Made by a program: the position numbers and the translations under genes. A DNA stretch of 64,000 bases. It comes from Trichobilharzia regenti. Lineage: Eukaryota > Platyhelminthes > Trematoda > Strigeidida > Schistosomatidae. Numbering within the stretch: position 1 is the stretch's first letter; every line of letters starts with the position of its first letter. The notes under the pieces were generated by a model, which had not been told where the DNA came from, did not search any database, and saw only the letters and a list, made by a program, of their open reading frames with translations. Positions 53,810 to 64,000 of the stretch are shown here, piece by piece. The stretch spans positions 58,099,267 through 58,163,266 of the forward strand of contig OX235270.1 in the NCBI GenBank assembly GCA_944472135.2, in the 5' to 3' direction.

Positions 53810-56800
53810 TTTTTAATAATATAAGTCATAGTAACCTGCATAAATGAAAATGACTAGGAAGATATATTTTTAAAAGACTACCGCGTATATATATATATAT
53901 ATATATATCCCACAACAGCGTTGAAAGAGGCATAAGAAGTTTAGCTGTTACTCGAGTCATAAGTTTAATTCCACTGCCACACTAACATTCATACGACCAT
54001 ATGAATTACTACTAAGGTTGACTGAAATTACAAGCTACCATCAAAGCTTCGAAAGTTATTTGACCTTGTATGAGGAAAACCACATGCAGATTTAGGGATA
54101 AATATAAAATTACCAGTGCGGTTGGTTTCCGAGAAGTGAAAAACTACTGTCAAAACAATCAAAGTCCGGAAATTTTAGGAGTGGCTGATCCAAACAATTG
54201 TCTATTCTAAAGTGAAGTGAACGATTGTAATTCTTAGTGAGATAAGAACTCTAAAACACTTCAAGATTTTTGGATGTAAGATATGTCCACAATATGTACA
54301 CTTCTAAAGCAGCCACTAGAATGTACTGAACAACAATCACAGAGTGAAAAAATAGAGCAATCATGTACAAGCCCATCACAACTAAGGGAACAGCGGTTGT
54401 GGCGCCAATCTGAAGTGTCTTTCTAGTTCAAAAGAGAATTCTCAACGAACAAATTGCATCTGTATTTAGACATGAGCGACAAAACGACAGCCAACAACAG
54501 AACTAAGAGACAACTGCTACAAAACTCAGACTAACCTATCATGAAATAAGACGACCACCAAAACTTCAATGACTTACCAAACATCTTGTAAGTTCTTAAT
54601 TACGGACTTCGTACATATAAGGCGCAGGTGTGAGCTACATTAACTAAAATAGCAACATCATGATCGGAAGAATGGTAAGAGATTTATGAAGAAAGCGTCT
54701 AGTCAGTTCTCTTTGATAGATCGATAGGCATCCACCTGCTGTATGGCATTAAGCCTTATGTTAGACTACAATGGCTTTGTGACAATATATTCATCAGTGG
54801 CTGAATGTTGATGACTAGTATGCAACCTGCTACACAGATCATCTATCGAAACAAGGCCTTTTACTGAAATTATCATGAAGCTCAGAGAGAGCCAGTGTTT
54901 GTTACTAACAACAGCATTCAACAAACACTTGTGGCATTTTGAAAATGCCGTCAATGTTCCTATACATTTTGTGAAAAATTAGTAGCTAACCTAAGACCAA
55001 ACTAAGTTGGATATTTAGCTCCTATTTGCCTTTGAGCCCATTTAGCAGGACAATAATGATCAATATCAAAGAGCCGAAGACACCCAAAAGAAAACTAAAA
55101 CATAACCACATTATAAATAAGCATTCCAGAACAAGCATGAGTCTCTGCTGACTCTTATCGTCGAAAACTGGTAATGAGTTTAGGCGTGAATGGTAGGAGG
55201 ACGTCAGGTGAGTATTTTTCGATGCCCTCACTGCTTTCCGAGCCTATGGATCTTATTGGGTAGCTGTTTTCATAAAGCCACTGTTGGAAATCTTTTCTCG
55301 CGACCCACTGTATCAATGGTGCATATTCTCTTAATCCTTCTAAATACGCACCCCACCAAAAATATTACACTTTTGTTGCCCCACTCATGTTTTACTTTCG
55401 CGAACCTCACATATCTTGACCTTCAGTGAGGGCTTTTAACTCCATTCAGATTTATTCCTTCAACACTCGACATTTTCTCGAATAAGGTTCCAGATGTAAA
55501 GCACGTGTGGTACTGGAATGTTCGAACTGAATCTAGTTACACAGAAACGACTACTAACAGATATTCAAGTGGGTGCTGCCACCTCAGCTTAAATGACGTG
55601 AGGTAGGAGTCACCTATAGATTTTCACAGAATAAAACTGACGGAGGAGAAAACGTTGAGGCATTTTACTAAAGTTTTACCTGGGTATCTAGGATACAATT
55701 TAGATTCATTGTAAACCACTTACGGTTTTGGCTCTTTAGAATAGTATACGGAGTTAAAACCCAGTAGACTATTTCCTTTAAGTAAGACTCTAGTGGAAAC
55801 GGTCTTTAAAGACAGAACGGTATTCTCAGTTACAGAAATGAAATGACATCGATCTAATATATTAGATCAATATTATAATATATGAAAGTAAGACAAGGTA
55901 CTATGCCTGTGGAAATTATGATGATGGTACAACAACCGCAATCAGCCCATTTATTTTTACAGTAGGCCTTTCCCACTATTGACTCATCTACTGTTTTTGT
56001 GTCACTGGACTTCGAAAGGGTGTGCAATAATTGGATTCTGGTCAAATAGATTTCGCCTTATGTGGATCAAATAATTGTCAGACACAACACAGTTTAAGAG
56101 GTGCTTTGAAACTATACCTTTCCAAAAAATCCAGTCAGTTCTTAAACAAACACTCAAAACACAACATTGACGTCTACCGAAACTCGAAAGACATACCAAA
56201 ACTAGCCGCTGTAGTGTGAGCTAGGACATTTCTTTCACATTTAGTTGTTTAAAACAAGACGACAAAGATTTTTCATTTGATAGAATGATGCCTTTCGCAA
56301 TTTGGAAATGTAAACTGCGGGCCAAAAATTTTCTTAAGAAGAGAAAAAGTGGAAATATGCGGGATAATGACGTCTGGACTTCAATTCTTCACAACGAAAC
56401 TGTTCATGGAGTGAAATTGAAGAGCAGTGAGGGGATGGAACATGTTGTTACTCAGAAATCGGAGTCCGGATATCTTCGTAGACACCAGAGAAATTGGACA
56501 AAGCATCTCTTCAAAATCATTACCTTTTATGGTGTATTATAGTGGATAATACAGTTCCTCATGTAGAAGCTCCACCTTTCGGCATAGTATTATTCAATGA
56601 AAACATCATGTCTCAGGATATCAGTGTTGCTTATTTCCTTGCGAAAAACAGTACTTTTTGATAAATAAATGCTATCAGTTCACAGGAATCACCAATAAAT
56701 GCTGACAGAAACTTCTGTGGGAACAGCAGATATGTCTTTCACTGCATGTGCTTTTGGACAGGAATAACCGAAAGTTGAAAGGTTACATTTAATAGATTTA

Positions 56801-58365
56801 ATATATATTTGCACTGATTGGTGCAGTGTAACATGGTATATGTGGATTCAATATATAGAAAACATTTCAGCTGCATTGTTATTTTGACATTGTCTGCTTA
56901 GCTGACTGCTGGGCTAACAAATGTAGGTGGTTTTCACGATTATTGCAAGTGCATTGCAGTGGAGAAGGAGATTACTTGTTTAATTTTCCTCAGTGTATCA
57001 GTTAACGCATTAATTCAGTATATGGTGTTATAATACACATGGATTGTGTTTGTTATGGGGACGTAATCTAGTCAGATCTATTATTACCAATATATTGTCT
57101 ATTTTACTACTTCCACTGACATTGTATGCTTAATATCTATGCCCTAATGTTTCTGATCATCAGTAGTGGAAATGAATTCCTCCTGAAATTTTCATTTACA
57201 TGAAGCAGCACAGATGCAGTATCACGAATGTATTTCTAGGTTGTATTATATGACAGTGATGTCATCACCAACACAACAGGTTTATGTGTCTTACAATATT
57301 TCAAGTGTTTCTCTATGTTGTTAATACTGAGGATAGCTTTTTAGAACTGAGGCATATTTAGCTTATATTTGATGGCTATAGTCTCCTAAATATGAGCATG
57401 TAATTCCTGAAGGATTTACAAAACCATGTTCACTAGACATTACTGAGATTGTGAATTAATTTCTAAGTTATATATTAGGAATGCTTAACTGTACACAGCT
57501 CCGATTCATTTAATTTGCGGGCTTTGGAATCCGTCATTGAATGTTCATGGGTGCAACAGTGATTATGAATCATGTATACGGATGGTATTATAAATTTACT
57601 GCAGTGACACCGGATGCATGTCACTGACGGGCAACCAATGTATTTAGATCTATCCCATTAATCACTCATAACCACAAGTAACTGAGCCTTTAAGACGGGT
57701 GTGATTAACTTCAAATTTCTTTTTGTTTCCAAAATTGCATACAAACACCACATATTAATACTTCAAATATGGCTTATCCTTGTTTAATTTACAGTCTCTC
57801 ACAACATATCGTGTGTTAACTGATAATAGACATATTGTCAATATGCTCACCCTCTTGAAAAGCTTCAAAGCTTTTCAACTTCAACCCCGACGCTAAATTC
57901 TTCAGGTTTAATATGCTCCTCGAAAACCTTTTTTAATATCAACTCTGATAGTGTCCTCTTCACCAGAGTGACTCGTAAATTGTTGCATGCTGCCAACATG
58001 AACGTGAAAAACATCATTTTTTCCAGACTTCTACATATTAAGTGATCAAGTGAGCAAGAAAAGGTAACGACAAGAAACAGATGAACTGGAAACCATATCT
58101 TCTGTCAACCAAACATGTTCATGTGCATAAATTCCAATACTTCTACATGGTAATATTTCGTGAACAGCTGAAAAACAACTAAACATTGCAACCACGAATG
58201 AATGCAACGTGTGGAACAATCATAATGAAATAAATTATCTAACCTAGTGGTAAGACTTCCGATAGAAATGAAATAACTCATTTTAACAGCAACAGGGACA
58301 AATACGAGGTGGAAGGTAACATTTGCGAACAATGTACATCAAGACAACTCATAAATAACTGTTGG
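53810..58365. other. Upstream flank of GAK, no gene recognised
   Basis: AT-rich, including a TA run at 53887-53909. The frames at 56031-56219 (minus a plausible start) and 56285-56542 on the plus strand are the only ones with mixed composition; neither matches a family I know. The GAK promoter must lie here or at an unseen 5' exon, but I cannot place it. Confidence 0.35.
56285..56542 (+). CDS. Unrecognised 85-codon open frame
   Basis: Basic, with CKLRAKNFLKKRKSGN near the start and a Trp/His-rich end. No signal peptide, domain or splice context is evident. Another plus-strand frame at 56031-56219 lies 66 bases upstream. They might be relics of a mobile element or chance frames in an AT-rich flank; I would not call either a gene. 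Confidence 0.15.
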   Translation: MMPFAIWKCKLRAKNFLKKRKSGNMRDNDVWTSILHNETVHGVKLKSSEGMEHVVTQKSESGYLRRHQRNWTKHLFKIITFYGVL

Positions 58366-58369
58366 TGTC

Positions 58370-58690
58370 AGCCACGTCTCGTAAACCGTTAATGCCCAGC
58401 TCTTGCTGCACTCGGGCTCACGCTGTTCCTTGAAGTTTCTCAGAAGCGCTTAGTAATAACGGACGCGAAAACCAAAACACCAACTGGCGACTCGAGGATT
58501 CTTTATTGTAACACCAACATATAAACAGTGTTACAACTAAGATTTCTGACAGTTGTCTCCTGACTTCTTTCTGAACAGCGACCGATTAGACGATGACTGG
58601 TGTATTGATGCCTCCGCGAAAATATAGGGAAGTTGGGTTTGAGCAAACAACCATGAATTGGTCGTTCAATCGTCAACTACACTGACAGTT
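58370..58690 (-). repeat. Penelope-like terminal repeat, inverted copy
   Basis: On the minus strand it matches 63420-63768 in order: gattgaacgaccaattcatg, tttcgcggaggcatcaatac, tgttcagaaagaagtcagg, atatgttggtgttacaat, ttggttttcgcgtccgttat, gcccgagtgcagcaagagct, gggcattaacggtttacgag. About 320 bases with substitutions and small gaps. Boundaries are approximate. Confidence 0.75.
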
Positions 58691-59314
58691 GTATAAACGT
58701 AAAAGACAATTTATAAACGAGCGGTTAGGGAACGACAATCCAAAATGGCTGACCAACACAGACGAAAATGTCTTTCATCTAATTTATCTAATGACCTTGG
58801 GCATGCGGGATAATTTCAGCCTGTGAATAGCATTGGCATAACTCCAATTATACTGTTGTTTCACGGTCCATAAACCATGCGGTGAAGAGAATAGAGAGGA
58901 AACATGAAGCACACCAACTAAAAGAGGATTTCCGTGGACAGTTAAATTTTGAAACGTTGATGCTTTTACATGTGTGTGTTCATAATTAACATGCATTTAC
59001 ATAATTCGCTACTTCGTTTGGCTTCTACACAGTTGATTATTCAATTTCCTAAGTAAGTAGGGAAGATCTTGTGAGGTGTGCGTATCGTTTATACTGTTGC
59101 TGCACTTTAGAGACAGGCCACGGTATCATTATGCTTACATAGTTATCGCAACTTAAAAGTTTGCTAACTGGGTACTTCACCCTATTAAGCAAGCTACCGG
59201 TCTTCGTAACTGAGGCTGCATGACCAAGACTAAGTGACTGCGAAGTTAGCAAGGCTAGATGTTATAAAAGCTGTCATGACCTCAACTTTACAGATGTCAA
59301 GGATGATTACTACT

Positions 59315-59358
59315 AATTTGTGCAAAGTTGTATGTCGAAAACAGACAGACAGACAGAA
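59315..59358 (+). repeat. Copy of the CAGA-containing 3' UTR block
   Basis: tttgtgcaaagttgtatgtc, then gaaaacagacagacagacag, is nearly identical to 5111-5150. Confidence 0.6.
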
Positions 59359-59626
59359 TTGTTGTCTTTGACTAATCACTTTTACAACGCTGAAAACCAA
59401 TGCCAACTTGAAATTACACTATTACAAGTAAGCCTGTCTGGAAAGTTTACTTTTTTCATAATTTAAACTGATATATGTTTATCATTAGTTGGCCTATAGT
59501 TTCTACCTTCTGATTTCCGGTCGGACTATCATTTGTGTGTGAAGGATGTTCTTTTCCATTTAATCATGTAGGCGAGACCTTCTAAAGACGTGGAAAAATT
59601 TAAGGCAATGATAAAGGTATGCCAGG

Positions 59627-59964
59627 TGTGGTGAGAGCAGGCTGCTAGCCGATTGGTTGACACTAATCTACGTTAAGGTCTAGGTCACTAATATGGGCCG
59701 TGAGAAAATATGAACAAGGCTGAGTCAACAACCAATCACAGCAAAGTTAACGTGGCAGAATATGATTCGCAGATAGAGAACTCTATTTGTCAAGGAATCC
59801 CGAAACAACCAATCAGAAGCCTGCGTTTGTCTACCTAACTTCTGATAAACAACCAATCAGATGACTGCGCTTGTCTATAATAATGTAGTTGAAATATGTA
59901 TAAATACGTGTTGATTTTCATAATAAAACGATCTGTTGCTTCGCCCTTGTCTTCTGTTGTTACA
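59627..59964 (+). mobile_element. 5' LTR of a Gypsy-type element
   Basis: 338 bases from TGTGGTGAGAGCAGGCTGCT to cttctgttgttACA, containing repeated caaccaatca motifs, a TATA-like gtataaatac near 59900 and AATAAA near 59921. Directly after come tttggtgtcgctgcctcc (primer-binding-site position, TGG start) and the gag start, so this is the 5' LTR. Same family as 19206 and 50364. Confidence 0.85.
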
Positions 59965-59987
59965 TTTGGTGTCGCTGCCTCCAGAAA

Positions 59988-60320
59988 ATGAAGATCCCGT
60001 GGCCAGCTGCGTTTGAAGAAGGAGACATAAGGAGCTTCTTACGTGACTTCGAGGCTGTTGCTGAGCTGGTGGGTGTCAAGGAGCAGGCAGCAAAGGCAGT
60101 TGTCTTGGGGACGCTGTTGAGAGGCCGAGCGAAGGCTGCATATGACAGCGTAGACAGGTCAAATGGCACAGCGTCTTGGACGAAATTGGTTGAACGACTA
60201 GTGTCCGAGTTTGACAGCGAAACAGACAGACAGCTAGTAATGCAGCAGTTCCGGTCAATGAAGCTGGACCTGATGGAGACCCGCTAGTGTTGGCGGTGAA
60301 ACGGCTGAAATTCAGTTGGG
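59988..60320 (+). pseudogene. Start of Gypsy-type gag, truncated
   Basis: 99 codons from ATG at 59988: MKIPWPAAFEEGDIRSFLRD, then FEAVAELVGVKEQAAKAVVL, LGTLLRGRAKAAYDSV and LVERLVSEFD. This is a gag capsid N-terminal domain (retrotransposon gag pattern: FL.xFE..A...... LxxxLxGxA). A stop at 60285-60287 follows METR, and one base of frameshift would continue with DPLVLAVKRL for a few codons. After about 60320 the sequence is unrelated, so the rest of the element is gone. Confidence 0.75.
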
Positions 60321-60324
60321 TTTA

Positions 60325-62435
60325 CGAACTTATTTAATCTCCAACAATACCATTTCGAACACTCTAACAGGCATTACAACTGAATGTGAAAAACTACTTG
60401 TAATTAAAGAACAACAAAAGTCGCCAGACTGTTGAAAATATCGTAACTAACCACAGAACACTAGGATATATTAATATTTCTGATTCTATTGTTTAATCTG
60501 CCCCGAAATCCCAGTTCTCTCAAAAATACCAGATATCCTGTCAAGCTTTCCATTTTGTAGTAACTAAAAGCCTTCGATTATCTAAACAGCAGTGAAACAT
60601 CACATCTTCCGTGAACTCGTAAAGCCAATCCAGAAGGGAGGGCATGATTTGGTTCTGCCACGCCACGCATAAATCCAGTCGGTTGTCAAAATTCATGCGC
60701 GAAGGCGGTCGCTATAGTTTGAATTCACCATAATTTATTCGATGTAGCCGCATGTATTGGAACTTTCGAGACATTTCACACTATAGAGGAGGTATCCTAC
60801 ACAGTGTTGTCCCTAGCCCTCATATGCGGAATATATGCTTGTAAAATGGAAGTTAGAGAGCCGAGAATAAACCTGAGCATACGTAAGTTATGATGTCTGA
60901 AGTATTTTGTCGAATCTATTCAGTTTTCCCTCCTCCGCGTCCAACCAACTGTATGGGCTTGCATCCTCCAAGTTAAGTCATTTAATTCCGAAGTGTACAT
61001 TGTCCTTCCAGAAATTATCTTCATCTCAGGCCTTAATATGGAAAAAACTTATTTGAATTCTCCAAAAATGATATAATTGTATCTGCTTTTATAATCTTTG
61101 TAGTGACTAGTCAATTTCCATTTGTATTGGTTGTTTTTATTTAGTCAGGATTCAGACGGCTATGGCATGTGGTTCATTCCTTGATAGCCGGTGGATCTCA
61201 CTTTCACTTATCTTTCTGTTAACCGCTGATTTGCCTTAGTACCAGGATTCTGAGAATTACCTGGCATTTTCGATGTTTACACTGTTTTAAAATTTCTACA
61301 TTCTTCTATCCAAAGTAGGCGTTTCTTTCGACTCAGAATCACGGAACTTAGAGCAACCAACATGCTTTCTTTTAAGTTGATTCGTGCGGACTCTACGAAA
61401 CCAGATAGTTAGGATTTCTAACAACTTCGAACTCGCCTTCAGTCCGCTGCAACCAGAAGTTAACATTATGGCCATCTGCCCTGCCGAATCAGAGCTTTGT
61501 CCACATTATTGCGGAATCCTGAACCTAGTTCACCTTCCCTAGTGGCCAGGCTCTCACTACTTCCCATATCATAGAAAGGAGTATGTAACACTTACCGCTG
61601 CTCAAAGATGTATTCATTAACGATGATATGGAGAGAATTCAGAGATACGAAATCACGCCAAAACGCACAATGGGACGTTTGTTCCTTGATAAGCGAACTA
61701 TTCGCAGCGTGTTTCAGTTTGAACCGGTAAATAAATTGATAATTGTATGTGAAACGGTTGGGGTTGGAATGATTTGGCGAACGTCTTTGACCCCTCAGAA
61801 GACTATTATGGACCTTTAATTCACAATTCAGTGGAAGTTCATACTCTGAAAGAATTTATTCAGAGATACGGGGCAGTTGTTTTGGCCAAGTACACTACTA
61901 GTTCCTGATACGAATCCAGACTAACTTTTGAACGGGACTGTTGACCACGGTACGTTTATCTAAACAACAGAATAACTGAGACTGCCAAGTGTTAAACACA
62001 GGAATCAAAAACACAAAGTGACATCGAAATAATGTGTTTATAGATGGTACATAGTGATGTAATTGATTGAACTAGGAAAGCTAGCCTGAACGAAGCGACT
62101 CCTCGTAATTAAAAGTGCCAGTATGTCTTATTTCTACATTATAGAACTATTCGAATGTATGTGCTTCATTTTTTGATTCACCATGGGAAGTCAGATTTAC
62201 TATATTTCTTGGAGGGTATCAACACCGTGGACCTAACGACGACCCTGGATTTCCATCATCTTACATATGACTGCACTGCCAAAGTCACAATGTATTCGAG
62301 TCATACGGAAGGGCATTGACCATACTATCATACTGATTTTAAAATAAAAAAATTTACACTTACGCGTTTAGAAAAACAATGGATTGAGCGAAGAAGCAGC
62401 CATTATTCAAGTATGAGAACAATTTGCGATTAGTT
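60325..62435. other. No gene recognised
   Basis: AT-rich sequence after the truncated gag. Open frames (for example 61628-61819) show no family motif. Confidence 0.35.
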
Positions 62436-62439
62436 GTAC

Positions 62440-62515
62440 TCCTTGAGCTGTTTGGTTTAATTGCGAAGCTTTCGTCACCCTTCTAACAAACATCTTCAGC
62501 ACAAGTTTTTGCATA
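62440..62515 (+). repeat. Imperfect inverted repeat, left arm
   Basis: ccttgagctgtttggtttaa, gcgaagctttcgtcaccctt, ctaacaaacatcttcagcac, aagttttt. Pairs with the right arm at 62803-62878 across about 290 bases. Confidence 0.7.
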
Positions 62516-62802
62516 AAATGAAAAGATTTAAATTTTCAATGAATGATAGAGTTGTTTTATGGCAACACTAAAAGTGCCAGAGAATTCCTAAGGGCCTGCT
62601 ATTCAAGCGAGTCAGCGATTAACTAACAAAATATCGTGGACCAAATTTACCGATTAACAAAAGTAAATCACGCGACGAGAAATTTTAAAATCCAGGTCGA
62701 TAAACTGCGACCACTGTAGATGTAAATCGACTAACATCCACGAAGATGGTTGCCAGAAGACACACTTATGATTCATGGAGAATTTAAATCTGTTTACGTT
62801 AT

Positions 62803-62878
62803 GCTAAAACTTGCGCTGAAGATGTTTTGCAGAGGTACGACGAAAGCTGCTTACTTAAACCAATTAGCTCAGAGAACA
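62803..62878 (-). repeat. Imperfect inverted repeat, right arm
   Basis: On the minus strand: tgttctctgagctaattggt, ttaagtaagcagctttcgtc, cctctgcaaaacatcttcag, cgcaagtttta. Same order as the left arm with about 20-25% differences. Confidence 0.7.
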
Positions 62879-63054
62879 CAACTAATTCCAAATAATCCAC
62901 CTTAGCTACAAATCTTCGCTATTATGTGAACAAAACTGTTAACGGGAGAAAGGAAAATAAACGGAAACGCCTTATTCTTAGCCTTGACAATCAGACGAGC
63001 GTTTTCTGCCCAACCCACAGCGGTATGTCCACAACTTTCTAGTGTGGTTTTAAT

Positions 63055-63537
63055 ATGACGGACTTAGAAATCTTGTTTCTCGGTCTTAAATTCTGTGAAA
63101 GTTATATGACAGTCAATAGAACGGACATAAAATTCAAATTGGAACCCTTGATTATCCGACTCGATACTTTACATCTTCGTCAGATGAGGAGGCTAGCAGA
63201 TTTGAGGCAGCTCTTTTACAAATACATAAATAATAAAGGTAATACAAGGAGAGTTCTAACTGAAAGACATAAAGAGAATTTAATGGAACTGGAAACAAAT
63301 TAGAATATAGTGATCTGCGAACCTGACAAAGGCTCAGGGGTTGATGTCATGAGTCCGATTACCATAGCGAAATGGGGGCTCTATCAAGCGATGCGTTCAA
63401 ATCTGAGCAAGCGTCAATGGAGTTGAAGATTGAACGATCAATTCTTGGTTGTTTGCTTAAAATCAACTTCCCCAATTTTCGCGGAGGCATCAATATGACA
63501 GTCATCGTCTCATCGGTCGCTGTTCAGAAAGAAGAGT
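63055..63537 (+). pseudogene. Penelope-like element, N-terminal fragment running into a terminal repeat
   Basis: Frame 63055-63303 begins MTDLEILFLGLKFCESYM, like the conserved LxLGLKFCxP start of Penelope-like proteins. It continues through a one-codon stop at 63301 to NIVICEPDKGSGVDVM, the ADKGxxVVVM block at the start of the RT region. After a frameshift near 63345 comes ESDYHSEMGALSSDAFKSEQ. From about 63420 the code merges into the terminal repeat rather than RT. The reverse-transcriptase core and GIY-YIG domain are missing. Confidence 0.7.
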
Positions 63538-63768
63538 GAAACATCGTCAGAAGTAATACAATGATTTATTATTGTAATATTTGTTTTCAGACCTTAGTTC
63601 GCTTATTCCTTTTATATGTTGGTGTAACAATAAACAAATATCAAGCGGCAGATCGGTGTTTTGGTTTTTGCGTCCGTTATAACTAAGCGTTTCTGAAATC
63701 TTCGAAGAACAGCGTGGGCCCGAGCGTAGCGAGAGCTGGGCATTAACGGTTTATGAGACGTGATTGAC
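63420..63768 (+). repeat. Penelope-like terminal repeat, direct copy
   Basis: Inverted counterpart of 58370-58690. It joins the RT N-terminal code at its left end. Contains a probable hairpin gcccgagcgtagcgagagctgggc near 63718-63741 and ends at about 63768 in tttatgagacgtg. Terminal repeats of this sort (pseudo-LTRs) are usual for Penelope-like elements. Confidence 0.7.
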
Positions 63769-63769
63769 A

Positions 63770-64000
63770 GTTTCTGACGATGGAAACAGATCTGGCGGAT
63801 TCAAACAGTTGGTGAAAGTTTGGATAGTCGCCGTTCATTTTTCCTGGTGCCGGTCAAGTCCTCTTTGAACAAGCAATATCTGGAACGTTTTTGGAATTGG
63901 GTCAAGTTCAACAATGCCTGGGTCAAAGAAGGGACAGAGTGTCTTGGATGCAAACAGGAAAGTAAGTCATGGTGACTTGTCTGTTAATTGTAACGATGTG
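63770..64000. other. No gene recognised
   Basis: Moderately GC-balanced sequence to the window edge. No readable motif in the available length. Confidence 0.3.

Noticed and set aside
60076..60258. Minus-strand frame over gag
   Set aside because: Shadow of the Gypsy gag frame on the opposite strand.
63771..63800. CTGACGATGGAAAC beside the Penelope-like terminal repeat, considered because such repeats are known to carry hammerheads
   Set aside because: Only two bases separate CTGACGA from GAAAC, leaving no stem II, and it lies just outside the repeat. A near match ccgatgagacgatgactgtc inside the repeat (minus strand) also breaks the core. A covariance search of the repeat would settle it.
1..64000. 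CRISPR arrays, bacterial operons, rRNA genes and true tRNA genes
   Set aside because: No regularly spaced repeats were seen. The tRNA-like segments lack full cloverleafs and sit at the heads of SINEs. The sequence is that of an intron-containing animal genome.

Overview
This window looks like genomic DNA of a blood fluke (genus Schistosoma or a close trematode). The sequence is AT-rich and dense in decayed retroelements. It carries tRNA-headed SINEs with hammerhead-ribozyme blocks of the type known from Schistosoma satellite/SINE DNA, plus Penelope-like, RTE-like, CR1-like and Gypsy elements. Species is inferred from repeat content, not proven.

The only host protein gene I can build is one large gene on the minus strand, 53768 down to 12902. 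I read 20 exons, every intron with GT/AG ends, and every exon phase fits the next. The joined reading frame is 4203 bases (1400 residues plus stop). Its order is Ser/Thr kinase, linker, PTEN-like domain, C2 domain, a long disordered segment with NPF, DPF and DLL motifs, and a C-terminal J domain with HPD. This is the architecture of cyclin-G-associated kinase (GAK, auxilin-2), the Hsc70 co-chaperone that uncoats clathrin vesicles. The first two introns are 39 and 46 bases; the others run from about 0.5 to 9.9 kb.

Layout. 1-12.9 kb: gene-free flank with Penelope-like and old RTE-like copies (two younger fragments nested in one of the latter) and an inverted pair of SINEs, one with clear target-site duplications. 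12.9-53.8 kb: GAK, whose introns hold most of the other repeats. These include a solo Gypsy LTR, RTE and CR1-like fragments, hammerhead-derived SINEs and an internally deleted Gypsy element. Intron 11 holds an apparently full-length, open RTE-like retrotransposon (31340-34946, 15-base target-site duplication) in the opposite orientation to GAK. 53.8-64 kb: upstream flank with no convincing host gene, a Gypsy 5' LTR with the start of gag, and a Penelope-like fragment whose terminal repeat has an inverted partner 5 kb away.

The most notable observations are three or four hammerhead-bearing SINE remnants. Their loopless stem III is an 8-base palindrome whose sequence differs between subfamilies while remaining self-complementary. 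I also note the intact RTE-like element with a short upstream ORF joined by an ATGA stop/start overlap, one Gypsy LTR family caught in three states, and the inverted Penelope terminal repeats.
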